The notes under the pieces were generated by a model that saw nothing but the letters and a program-made list of their open reading frames with translations, did not search any database and was not told the origin of the DNA. From Bacteroidota bacterium (GTDB lineage Bacteria > Bacteroidota > Bacteroidia > UBA8524), in assembly GCA_003531115.1 (NCBI GenBank), contig DQHT01000157.1:10825-23535 (forward strand): 12,711 bases of DNA, in the 5' to 3' direction. Shown one piece after another: positions 1-5,551 of this stretch (positions are counted from its first letter, which is position 1; every line of letters begins with the position of its first letter). The position numbers were made by a program, and so were the translations under genes.

Positions 1-76
1 GCTTATAAAGCGAAGGTGGATACCACCCGGGGATAAGGACGATAAAAAAAACAACCCCGACGGGGTTGCCCAAAAG
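1..76. repeat. REP-like repeat unit, copy 1
   Basis: This unit recurs at 2666-2743 with about five substitutions and a 2-nt length difference. It has a 5' half reading GCTTATAAAGCGAAGGTGG and a 3' half with a short hairpin, CAACCCC-GAC-GGGGTTG at 52-68. The 5' half also occurs in inverted orientation near 2613-2640 and in degenerate form near 2850-2875. Such palindromic intergenic units resemble REP sequences moved by RAYT-type (Y1) transposases; that is inference, because no transposase is in the window. The unit starts at base 1 of the window, so its left boundary may lie outside. Confidence 0.75.
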
Positions 77-186
77 GGGTGGAGCAGAAATTTCAGTGCT
101 ACGAATCAATTTAATGAGAAAATGTAACCTGCAAATGGCGACAGACGCGTTCCGGTTTCAAGAGTAAAGGGTATATTTATGGCGAT

Positions 187-259
187 TTCTAAAGGAGTCT
201 TTGTTCATGTTAATTCTCATGATTGGTTCAAACTTAAATGGACATACAAATTTTAGAAC
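187..259 (+). pseudogene. fragment of the small membrane protein gene
   Basis: Bases 187-231 match 1320-1364 at 41 of 45 positions without gaps. The latter lies inside the small membrane protein gene (codons 14-28). Read in the same frame, the fragment gives LKESLFMLILMIGS, close to LKEILFMLILLVGS of the intact gene. It then loses similarity and reaches a stop at 257-259, inside the GNAT gene. It is therefore a 5' gene remnant, lacking both the first 13 codons and the second membrane segment. Confidence 0.65.
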
Positions 260-1038
260 ATAAAGACATTGGTTTCATAACTGACTTGCAGCCGCCAGAT
301 TGGCAAGACATTATCCCAACCATCGACTTTTATTTAAACGCCAACTTTTGTTTTCCAATTAAAGTAACTGTTGATCATAAAATTGTTGGCATCGGGACGG
401 CAATAGTCCATAACCGTACGGCATGGCTGGCTCATATTATTGTACATCCTGAAAACAGAAATCAAGGGATTGGCAGCTTGCTCACTGAAACTTTGGTTAA
501 GAGTTTACAATCAAAAAGTTGTGATACTATTTATTTGATAGCGACTGAACTTGGAGAACCTGTTTATAAAAAAGTTGGCTTTGAAACGGAAACGGAATAT
601 TTGTTTTTTAAGGAGACGAAAACAAGCAAATCATATGCGACTTCCGACAGTATCGTTCCGTTTTCTGACGACTTCAAAATCCTTATTTCCAATTTGGACC
701 AGGAGATTTCAGGTGAAGAAAGAATGGTTCAACTTGAACAACATCTTTCAAAGGGCTCTGTATACATAGAAAAGAACGCTGTTGAAGGATTCTATTTGCC
801 GACTTTAGGTGATGGTTTTATAGCAGCAAGAACAAATTCAGCGGGACAAGAATTAATGAAATTACGATTGATAACAAAAGAAAACGCCGCCTTTCCTGTT
901 GACAATGCTGGTGCGACAGAATTTATGTACAAGAATAATTTCAAAGAATTCAAGAGGGCAAAACGAATGAGATTGGGAAAGAAAAGAAATTGGCAACCGG
1001 CAAATATTTACAACAGAATTGGAGGAAATCTGGGATAA
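238..1038 (+). CDS. GNAT family N-acetyltransferase, two-domain
   Basis: The 266-residue protein has an N-terminal GNAT fold (about residues 1-125). Its acetyl-CoA-binding motif A is visible as HIIVHPENRNQGIGSLL (the RxxGxG/A pyrophosphate loop at RNQGIG), followed by the usual GEPVYKKVGF segment near the end of the fold. A second domain (about 135-266) ends in a glycine-rich NRIGGNLG tail, as in GNAT proteins with the 'acetyltransferase 18' type C-terminal domain. Proteins of this kind transfer acetyl from acetyl-CoA to an amine in the cytoplasm; the substrate cannot be read from the sequence. Start ATG 238 is the first in frame and needs no ribosome binding site in this phylum. A 72-residue plus-strand overlap at 551-769 is a shadow. 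The gene is more AT-rich than the metabolic genes downstream and sits in an accessory island, so acquisition by transfer is plausible. The 241 bp after it hold no gene I can support. Confidence 0.85.
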   Translation: MDIQILEHKDIGFITDLQPPDWQDIIPTIDFYLNANFCFPIKVTVDHKIVGIGTAIVHNRTAWLAHIIVHPENRNQGIGSLLTETLVKSLQSKSCDTIYLIATELGEPVYKKVGFETETEYLFFKETKTSKSYATSDSIVPFSDDFKILISNLDQEISGEERMVQLEQHLSKGSVYIEKNAVEGFYLPTLGDGFIAARTNSAGQELMKLRLITKENAAFPVDNAGATEFMYKNNFKEFKRAKRMRLGKKRNWQPANIYNRIGGNLG

Positions 1039-1279
1039 CCACTTGGAACTTCAAGCCAGACTCCAGAACCGCTAAGACCAATTCATCTTTTTGTTCCTTT
1101 TTGAGCTTGTCTCATAACCGGGTTTTTGCCGAACTTTTTTTGCTTACCATCAATCCATCAAAGATAAAAATCCTAACCATAAATTTTCAACGAACAGCTT
1201 TGAATGCTCCCTTGTGGAGATTAAAGTGTATCTTCATGATGTTATTTAACACCTCAAGTCAAGCAATAATAAACCCGAC

Positions 1280-1528
1280 ATGAAAATAATCGATTACCTT
1301 AAAACTCACCGCAGCAGTATTCTAAAGGAGATTTTGTTCATGTTAATTCTCTTGGTTGGTTCAATCACGATTGCCGAATACCAGGCCAGTGAAAGATTGG
1401 CAAACCTGAGCTCATTCAAATTTTGGCTCCTTGTATCATTAATGGCCATACCCGCAGGAATTGGGTATCACTTGATTATCCAATACTTTTTGAGAAAATC
1501 GAAAAAGCAAGGCAGCGATCAGCAATAA
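1280..1528 (+). CDS. small two-helix membrane protein, unrecognised
   Basis: The 82-residue protein has two hydrophobic segments, at about residues 17-34 (EILFMLILLVGSITIAEY) and 47-70 (KFWLLVSLMAIPAGIGYHLI onward). They are separated by a short polar loop, and the protein ends in a basic, polar tail (RKSKKQGSDQQ). The N-terminal 13 residues are basic, so an N-in/C-in hairpin in the inner membrane is likely. I do not recognise a family. That part of its coding sequence is preserved as a partial copy at 187-231, with mostly conservative amino-acid changes, supports real past coding. ATG 1280 is used because the charged N-terminus fits membrane topology better than an internal Met21. There is no clear promoter box just upstream. 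Confidence 0.6.
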   Translation: MKIIDYLKTHRSSILKEILFMLILLVGSITIAEYQASERLANLSSFKFWLLVSLMAIPAGIGYHLIIQYFLRKSKKQGSDQQ

Positions 1529-1545
1529 ACCTCTAAGAAAACTAA

Positions 1546-1614
1546 ATCCAAATTTCGGGGACCAATAAGTTGAACAACAAGCCTGAAACACGCACCATCT
1601 TCCAACATGAATAA
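1546..1614 (+). pseudogene. fragment of the 2273-2560 gene 5' end
   Basis: Bases 1544-1588 align without gaps to 2283-2327 (offset 739), with a 13-base identical block and a second identical block TGAACAACAA. In the same frame the fragment reads IQISGTNKLNNK against IQISGSFKMNNK in the intact protein; several changes are synonymous (TCC/TCG, GGA/GGG). The frame then diverges and stops at 1612-1614. A C-to-T change at 1543 places a stop where the intact gene has a Gln codon. This is a 5' gene remnant lying immediately before the VapBC module. Confidence 0.55.
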
Positions 1615-1625
1615 TTAAAAATCTG

Positions 1626-1633
1626 TATTTTTG
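1626..1633 (+). promoter_or_regulatory. candidate -7 box of the toxin-antitoxin operon
   Basis: TATTTTTG matches the Bacteroidota -7 consensus TAnnTTTG exactly and ends 17 nt before the antitoxin ATG at 1651, giving a short leader. No convincing TTG -33 element is seen about 20 nt upstream. Confidence 0.5.
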
Positions 1634-1650
1634 CATATAAATCAATTGAC

Positions 1651-1863
1651 ATGGCTTCTTTTTCACTTTATACAAAGCTAGAAACGCTTCCTCCTGCGTT
1701 GAAGGAGGAAGCTAAGAATTTCATTGAATATCTGGTGGAAAAGACCAGGAAGAAGAAATCAGTATCGATGTCCGAAAAACCATTATTTGGAAGTTTAAAA
1801 GGCAAAATCCACCTTTCAGAGGATTTTGATGCTCCTTTGGATGAGTTCAAAGACTATATGTAA
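1651..1863 (+). CDS. DUF2281-type antitoxin (VapB-like)
   Basis: The 70-residue protein fits the DUF2281 antitoxin pattern. It has an N-terminal amphipathic helix region that in this family mediates dimerisation or DNA contact (LYTKLETLPPALKEEAKNFI), a basic linker (EKTRKKKSVSM), and a C-terminal toxin-binding tail with FGSLKGKIHLSEDFDAPLDE. This FGxxKGxixmxeDFDaPLdeF signature is typical of antitoxins paired with PIN-domain toxins. The stop overlaps the next ATG by one base (TAATG at 1861-1865), so the two proteins are probably translationally coupled. Antitoxin-toxin complexes usually repress their own promoter; the box at 1626-1633 is the likely target. The 6-bp palindrome CAATTG just before the start is noted only as a possible site. 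Confidence 0.85.
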   Translation: MASFSLYTKLETLPPALKEEAKNFIEYLVEKTRKKKSVSMSEKPLFGSLKGKIHLSEDFDAPLDEFKDYM

Positions 1864-2249
1864 TGAACTATTTACTAGATACTCATACATTCCTGTGGTT
1901 CCTTGATGGAAGCAATAATCTCTCAATGAAGGCAAGAACAAGTATTGAAAATCCTGAAAACAGTAAATTTATTAGTATCGCATCAATTTGGGAAATTGCA
2001 ATAAAGATGAATCTGGGTAAGCTCAAGTTGGATTTCAAATTAGAAGATCTTAAGGAAGAAATAATAAGAAGCAACTTTGAAATTTTACCTCTCGATTTTG
2101 AACATTTAATTGAACTATCAAATCTGGAAGTAATACATAATGACCCATTTGACAGAATTATAATTTCTCAGGCGATAGCTGAAAAGCAAACAATCATCTC
2201 AAAAGATTCTAATTTGAGTTTGTACAGCAGAGTAAATATCTTTTGGTAG
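1863..2249 (+). CDS. vapC: VapC-type PIN-domain ribonuclease toxin
   Basis: The 128-residue protein is a complete PIN domain of usual length. The acidic metal-binding set is visible: Asp6 in NYLLDTHTFLWFL, Glu44 in ASIWEIAIK, Asp94 and Asp97 in HNDPFDRIIISQAI, and Asp115 in IISKDSNL. In the family these residues bind Mg2+/Mn2+ for cleavage of RNA (often tRNA or rRNA), and the toxin is neutralised by the protein encoded just upstream. All catalytic positions are intact, so the toxin is probably active. ATG 1863 overlaps the antitoxin stop codon. The module is flanked by two copies of the 5' end of the downstream gene (1543-1588 and 2282-2327), which suggests it was inserted here. Confidence 0.88.
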   Translation: MNYLLDTHTFLWFLDGSNNLSMKARTSIENPENSKFISIASIWEIAIKMNLGKLKLDFKLEDLKEEIIRSNFEILPLDFEHLIELSNLEVIHNDPFDRIIISQAIAEKQTIISKDSNLSLYSRVNIFW

Positions 2250-2255
2250 GGTAAC

Positions 2256-2272
2256 TTGAATGAGATATTCAA
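2256..2272. promoter_or_regulatory. small inverted repeat before the 2273 gene
   Basis: TTGAAT-GAGAT-ATTCAA forms 6-bp arms directly against the ATG at 2273, between the toxin gene and the unknown gene. It could be an operator or chance in AT-rich sequence. Confidence 0.25.
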
Positions 2273-2560
2273 ATGAACGTACAAATCCAAATTTCCGGAT
2301 CCTTTAAAATGAACAACAAAACGGGAAATTTCACCGGGACAGTGACATTTGAAGAAAGGGAAAAATCTATTTACTACAGCTGGACCCTACGCGATGGCGA
2401 TGGACGAAATTTAGCGGTCAAATCAATGCCACTTGCTTTCCAACAAATCCCTGTCGGACAAGATAGATTTGAATTTTCAAAAGAACATGCCTTTGATGGA
2501 ATCAGAAATTATAGAATAGGAAGAGAGAAAATAATCCAGGAATTAAGCGTTTTGAGTTGA
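2273..2560 (+). CDS. hypothetical 95-residue protein
   Basis: I do not recognise this protein. It is short, soluble and mixed in character, with alternating hydrophobic/polar stretches suggesting beta strands (VQIQISGSFKM, GNFTGTVTFEE, SIYYSWTLRDGDG). A C-terminal part, FDGIRNYRIGREKIIQEL, looks helical. It has no signal peptide or membrane segment. It starts 23 nt after the toxin stop codon and could be co-transcribed with the toxin-antitoxin pair. A degenerate copy of its 5' end occurs upstream of that pair (1546-1614), with protein-level conservation of IQISGxxKxNNK, so the frame is likely genuine. Met13 at 2309 is an alternative start, but the fragment's similarity extends upstream of it and favours ATG 2273. 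Confidence 0.5.
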   Translation: MNVQIQISGSFKMNNKTGNFTGTVTFEEREKSIYYSWTLRDGDGRNLAVKSMPLAFQQIPVGQDRFEFSKEHAFDGIRNYRIGREKIIQELSVLS

Positions 2561-2584
2561 TCCAACGCAACTCAATCAGTAATC

Positions 2585-2640
2585 AACCCCGACAGGGGTT
2601 CCCCAACCATAGCCCCGGGTCGTATCCACCGTAGCTTTAA
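2585..2640. repeat. REP-like unit, inverted copy
   Basis: A hairpin AACCCC-GACA-GGGGTT (2585-2600) is followed by CCCCGGGTCGTATCCACC (2613-2630) and GTAGCTTTAA, the reverse complement (with changes) of the 5' half of the units at 1 and 2666. Together with 2666-2697 it forms a head-to-head pair around a 26-nt spacer, so transcripts could fold into a long imperfect stem. Confidence 0.65.
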
Positions 2641-2665
2641 AAGAAACACCCTATGGTACCGAAAT

Positions 2666-2743
2666 GCTTATAAAGCGAAGGTGGATACTACCCGGGGATA
2701 AAGACGGTAAAAAAACAACAACCCCAACGGGGTTGCCCAAAAG
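2666..2743. repeat. REP-like repeat unit, copy 2
   Basis: This is a direct copy of 1-76: GCTTATAAAGCGAAGGTGG at the left, and hairpin CAACCCC-AAC-GGGGTTG at 2719-2735 followed by CCCAAAAG. Similarity ends at the same point in both copies, which defines the right boundary. The two copies bracket the accessory island. Confidence 0.75.
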
Positions 2744-3003
2744 TCTCGGTTTTTCCTGGATTTAAAGGGGTTTCTACAAACCCGGGTAGCCGTGTTTACA
2801 ACCGCAATTTTGTGTCACCCTTTCAGGGTGATTCTTTTGAACGCGCATTAATCCCCGGGTGCGACCCACCTTCGCTTCCTGCGTCCGCTTCGGCGCACGC
2901 GGTCAGCATGACGGCCTCTAGGCTTCGTCTAACCGACCCTTGGAACTTGGAATTTGGAACTTCTCCCCATAACCCATAACCCCAAACCCATAACCCCGCC
3001 CCC
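2744..3003. repeat. repeat-rich spacer without genes
   Basis: No gene is seen. The spacer holds a hairpin TCACCCT-TTC-AGGGTGA (2815-2831), a degenerate REP-like half unit CCCCGGGTGCGACCCACC with TTCGCTT (about 2853-2877), a GC-rich stretch around 2880-2940, the low-complexity TTGGAACTTGGAATTTGG (2940-2957), and a CCCATAA-type run (about 2966-2998) ending at the stop codon of the minus-strand gene. No U-tract terminator is evident for either converging transcript. Confidence 0.55.
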
Positions 3004-3663
3004 TCAGCCCAAAACGCTCCGCAAATACTCCGTCTTCAACAAGGAACATATCTTATACCGCTCCTCCCTTGTATCCTGATAAAGCGCATCCAGTACCTCA
3101 TACACGTCTCTTATCCCTACTCGTTCGACCCACTCAAAAGGACCATGCGGGTAAGCGGTACCCAGCCTCATTCCGGTATCGATCGCAGCCTTATCGGCTG
3201 TTCCTTCCTGAACGGTATAATAGGCTTCATTGATGATCATAAAAAGGATGCGTGGTGTTACCAGTCCAACACGGTCCTGCACCCATTCTGGATGGATGTC
3301 CATGGTTTCAAGCAGGGGAGTGATGGCGTCTTTTTCTTCGGGAAAGGGCAGGCTCATCTCGCTTTTATCTCTATCGATAAAAGAGGCCAAGGCATTGATG
3401 CCAAAGACATTTTTTTTATGCCTTACCCCAAAATGCGCCAATACACCACTTAACTGAACTTTCACACAGGAAAGGAGCAGGGGAGTGGTCAGGGCGTCGT
3501 AAGCCATAATGCGCTCAGGATGATCGTCAAAACCGAGGTCAACAAGAAGATCATGCTCCGGAAGTTCTTTCCCAAAATCAAATTCCAGTATATTGCAGGC
3601 AGATGCGACTCTTTGCTTCCACTCTGCTTTGCGTGCTAACGGGCCTGTTAATGCTATGTTCAT
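3004..3663 (-). CDS. 3-hydroxyacyl-CoA dehydrogenase-like protein, short
   Basis: The 219-residue protein (Met at 3663) carries a clear C-terminal 3HCDH helical domain at about 128-217, with DRVGLVTPRILFMIINEAYY, EGTADKAAIDTGMRLGTAYP and HGPFEWVERVG. Its N-terminal half (1-125) is Rossmann-like in length pattern but lacks the GxGxxG dinucleotide loop. The segment VFGINALASF aligns by position with the VxGxHFFNP segment of the full enzymes and has no catalytic His. Classical enzymes of this family oxidise 3-hydroxyacyl-CoA with NAD+ in the cytoplasm; here catalysis is doubtful, and a binding or partner role is possible. A 280-residue canonical enzyme lies 1.9 kb away. The ORF could start 12 codons upstream, but Met at 3663 begins a better beta strand (MNIALTG) and lies just downstream of a -7 box. 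It is divergent from ridA, and its 5' end may overlap ridA antisense. Confidence 0.75.
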   Translation of the reverse strand: MNIALTGPLARKAEWKQRVASACNILEFDFGKELPEHDLLVDLGFDDHPERIMAYDALTTPLLLSCVKVQLSGVLAHFGVRHKKNVFGINALASFIDRDKSEMSLPFPEEKDAITPLLETMDIHPEWVQDRVGLVTPRILFMIINEAYYTVQEGTADKAAIDTGMRLGTAYPHGPFEWVERVGIRDVYEVLDALYQDTREERYKICSLLKTEYLRSVLG

Positions 3664-4097
3664 GCGGAAATGATACGGATGGAGCTCGCAAAAATACACA
3701 ACAAGATCATACAGCCATGGAAAAAAGAATTATCACCACCCAAAACGCCCCCGCCCCGATCGGACCATACAGCCAGGCCGTACTTGTCAACGGTACGCTC
3801 TACTGCAGCGGACAAATCGCCATAAACCCCAAAACCGGAGAAATGAGCCAGGAAAATATCGTCCAGGAAACCGTTCAGGTGATGGAAAATATCAAAGCGG
3901 TATTAAATGAAGCCGATATGGATTTTTCCCACGTGGTCAAAACCTCCATCTTCCTCTCCGACATGGCCCTCTTCCAGGAAGTGAACGTCGTTTATAGCGA
4001 ATATTTCACCAACGACTTCCCAGCCCGCGAAACCGTCGCCGTAAAAGGCCTACCGAAGAATGCCAATGTGGAGATTAGTGTGGTGGCGGTTAAATAG
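3603..4097 (+). CDS. ridA: RidA family enamine/imine deaminase, probable lipoprotein form
   Basis: The domain beginning at Met39 (3717) is a full-length 126-residue RidA protein: NAPAPIGPYSQAVLVNGTLY, SGQIAINPKTG, FPARETVAVKGLPKNANVEI. The substrate-binding Arg (in PARE) and Glu (in NVEIS) are present. RidA hydrolyses reactive 2-aminoacrylate-type enamines/imines to keto acids and ammonia, acting as a trimer. Upstream and in frame lies MRLFASTLLCVLTGLLMLCSC followed by GNDTDGARKNTQQDHTA, which looks like a lipoprotein signal with lipobox LCSC and a polar linker. Using it gives 164 residues and a 61-bp antisense overlap with the minus-strand gene. The cytoplasmic alternative starts at ATG 3717. 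I favour the long form slightly: the 53-bp spacer stays open and reads like a lipoprotein linker. Product confidence is high; start confidence is about even. Confidence 0.88.
   Translation: MRLFASTLLCVLTGLLMLCSCGNDTDGARKNTQQDHTAMEKRIITTQNAPAPIGPYSQAVLVNGTLYCSGQIAINPKTGEMSQENIVQETVQVMENIKAVLNEADMDFSHVVKTSIFLSDMALFQEVNVVYSEYFTNDFPARETVAVKGLPKNANVEISVVAVK
3689..3696 (-). promoter_or_regulatory. candidate -7 box for the 3HCDH-like gene
   Basis: On the minus strand this reads TATTTTTG, an exact TAnnTTTG match, ending 25 nt before the Met codon at 3663. No clear TTG -33 element is seen. If ridA starts at 3603, the box lies within its linker codons. Confidence 0.45.
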
Positions 4098-4141
4098 GTA
4101 GTTCCATTCAAGCAGGAGCGATTCGGTGAGGACAACGAATT

Positions 4142-4254
4142 CCGTTCACTGAGCCTGTCGAAGTGAACGGTCGTGTGAGCTATCACTCCGGCCCTTCGAC
4201 CCGGCGTGGGGTTACTTCAAAAGCTAAAAATCCGTTTGCCGGCTCAGGGACCGG
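4142..4254 (-). repeat. composite palindromic element, copy A (inverted)
   Basis: On the plus strand this holds a perfect 9-bp hairpin, CCGTTCACT-GAGCCTGTCGA-AGTGAACGG (4142-4170). A 65-nt module (4190-4254) follows, whose reverse complement begins CCGGTCCCTGAGCCGGC and ends GCCGGGTCGAAGGG. The module's ends are themselves imperfect inverted repeats around an AT-rich centre. The same two parts occur in the same relative order at 9580-9688 and 12454-12588. It lies 44 bp after ridA and has no U-tract, so I call it a mobile palindromic repeat rather than a terminator. Confidence 0.75.
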
Positions 4255-4257
4255 AAT

Positions 4258-4338
4258 CCTCTCATCTCCAAGTCCCCACGTATCCAAGTCCCCTCGTCTC
4301 CTGTCTCACCATCTCCAAGTCTCACCATCTCACCATCT
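4258..4338. repeat. degenerate 16-bp tandem repeat
   Basis: Units related to CCCCTCGTCTCCAAGT can be traced: CCCCACGTATCCAAGT (4274-4289), a 15-nt variant (4290-4304), CTCACCATCTCCAAGT (4305-4320), then shortened CTCACCATCT and CACCATCT. This is a decayed version of the regular array at 9829-10100. Confidence 0.7.
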
Positions 4339-4381
4339 AAAACGGATTTCAATTTTACCCCGCATTCTATCTCCATTCAAT

Positions 4382-4389
4382 TATATTTG
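4382..4389 (+). promoter_or_regulatory. -7 box of the ald operon
   Basis: TATATTTG is an exact TAnnTTTG match ending 20 nt before the alanine dehydrogenase ATG. The expected -33 region (about 4353-4362) has TTTT rather than a clean TTG. It lies right after the repeat island, so the operon has its own start separate from ridA. Confidence 0.55.
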
Positions 4390-4409
4390 CGGACTTTTAA
4401 AAACGAGTC

Positions 4410-5543
4410 ATGATCATAGGAGTTCCAAAAGAGATCAAAAACAATGAAAACCGGGTGGCATTAACCCCGGCTGGAGTTCAGGAGTTCACAAAACGCGGAC
4501 ATACTGTTTATGTACAATCAACTGCTGGTTTAGGTAGTGGCTTTTCCGATGAGGAATACGTCGCGGCCGGGGCTAAAATGCTTCCTACCATTGAGGAAAC
4601 ATACGCCATCGCAGAAATGATTATCAAAGTAAAAGAGCCGATCGAAGTGGAATACCCACTCATCAAAAAAGACCAGTTACTCTTCACTTATTTCCACTTT
4701 GCTTCGTATGAGCCACTGACTCATGCCATGATCAAATCCGGCGCGGTTTGTCTCGCTTACGAAACGGTTGAAAAAGCAGATCGTTCCCTTCCTTTACTCG
4801 TTCCGATGAGTGAAGTAGCAGGCAGAATGTCTGTTCAACAAGGAGCCAAATACCTCGAAAAACCAATGGGTGGACGCGGTATCCTTTTGGGAGGTGTTCC
4901 CGGGGTAAAACCTGCTGAAGTATTGGTATTGGGTGGTGGAGTAGTAGGAACCCATGCGGCTAAAATGGCTGCAGGACTGGGTGCCGACGTAACCATCATG
5001 GACCTGTCATTAAACCGTTTGCGCCAACTAGATGATTTTATGCCGAAAAACGTAAAAACCCAGTACAGCAACGAATACAATATTCGCGAAGCCATTAAAA
5101 CAGCTGACCTGGTAATTGGCGGTGTGTTGATCCCGGGAGCAAAAGCCCCGAAACTCATCACCAAAGCCATGCTTCCAACCATGAAAACAGGTTCCGTTAT
5201 TTGCGACGTGGCTATCGACCAGGGTGGATGTTTTGAAACTTCACGCCCTACTACCCATGCTGACCCGATCTATACCATCGATGGCGTGATCCACTACTGT
5301 GTGGCCAATATGCCCGGAGCAGTGCCGTATACCTCTACTCTTGCCTTAACCAATGCTACCCTTCCTTATGCCCTGCAATTGGCTGAAAAAGGATGGAAAA
5401 AAGCATGTCTGGAGAACCACGAACTGAAACTTGGCTTGAACGTGGTTGGTGGAAAAGTGGTTTACGAAGGAGTATCTCAAGCGTTTAATCTCGCCTACAC
5501 TCCGGTTGACAGTGTATTGAATGGCGAAGTAGCATTGAACTAG
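4410..5543 (+). CDS. ald: alanine dehydrogenase
   Basis: The 377-residue protein is of usual length and matches alanine dehydrogenase along its whole sequence. It catalyses reversible NAD-dependent deamination of L-alanine to pyruvate and ammonia in the cytoplasm. Substrate-binding and catalytic residues are at their standard positions: Arg15 (NENRVAL), Lys75 (IKVKEP), His96 (YFHFASYE) and Asp270 (DVAIDQGG). The NAD-binding loop is GGGVVG at 175-180, with an acidic residue Asp198 at the end of the following strand. The signature VPMSEVAGRMSVQQGAKYLE lies at 131-150. ATG 4410 gives the standard MIIGVPKEIKNNENR start. The next gene follows after 8 nt, so the two are co-transcribed. Pyruvate and ammonia are also the products of RidA on 2-aminoacrylate, a possible metabolic link to the neighbouring gene. 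Confidence 0.96.
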   Translation: MIIGVPKEIKNNENRVALTPAGVQEFTKRGHTVYVQSTAGLGSGFSDEEYVAAGAKMLPTIEETYAIAEMIIKVKEPIEVEYPLIKKDQLLFTYFHFASYEPLTHAMIKSGAVCLAYETVEKADRSLPLLVPMSEVAGRMSVQQGAKYLEKPMGGRGILLGGVPGVKPAEVLVLGGGVVGTHAAKMAAGLGADVTIMDLSLNRLRQLDDFMPKNVKTQYSNEYNIREAIKTADLVIGGVLIPGAKAPKLITKAMLPTMKTGSVICDVAIDQGGCFETSRPTTHADPIYTIDGVIHYCVANMPGAVPYTSTLALTNATLPYALQLAEKGWKKACLENHELKLGLNVVGGKVVYEGVSQAFNLAYTPVDSVLNGEVALN

Positions 5544-5551
5544 TTTTCACT

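Noticed and set aside
69..167. Short open stretch ending ...ATDAFRFQE before a stop at 165-167
   Set aside because: It could be a gene tail, but it has no start of its own, begins inside the REP-like unit and matches no family I can name.
990..1283. 97-codon plus-strand frame overlapping the GNAT 3' end
   Set aside because: It overlaps the GNAT gene out of frame, has no family features, and ends at the start of the small membrane protein gene.
232..1364. Integron-like gene cassettes (GNAT and toxin-antitoxin genes are common cassette cargo)
   Set aside because: I could not find attC-like sites with paired RYYYAAC/GTTRRRY ends after the genes, nor an integrase. Partial gene copies explain the repeats better.
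2878..2940. Possible tRNA or structured RNA in a GC-rich stretch
   Set aside because: No acceptor, anticodon and T-arm arrangement can be drawn, and it lacks a GTTCGAATC-like T-loop.
4142..4170. Hairpin after ridA as an intrinsic terminator
   Set aside because: It has no T-run after the stem and recurs as part of a dispersed composite element at two other places.
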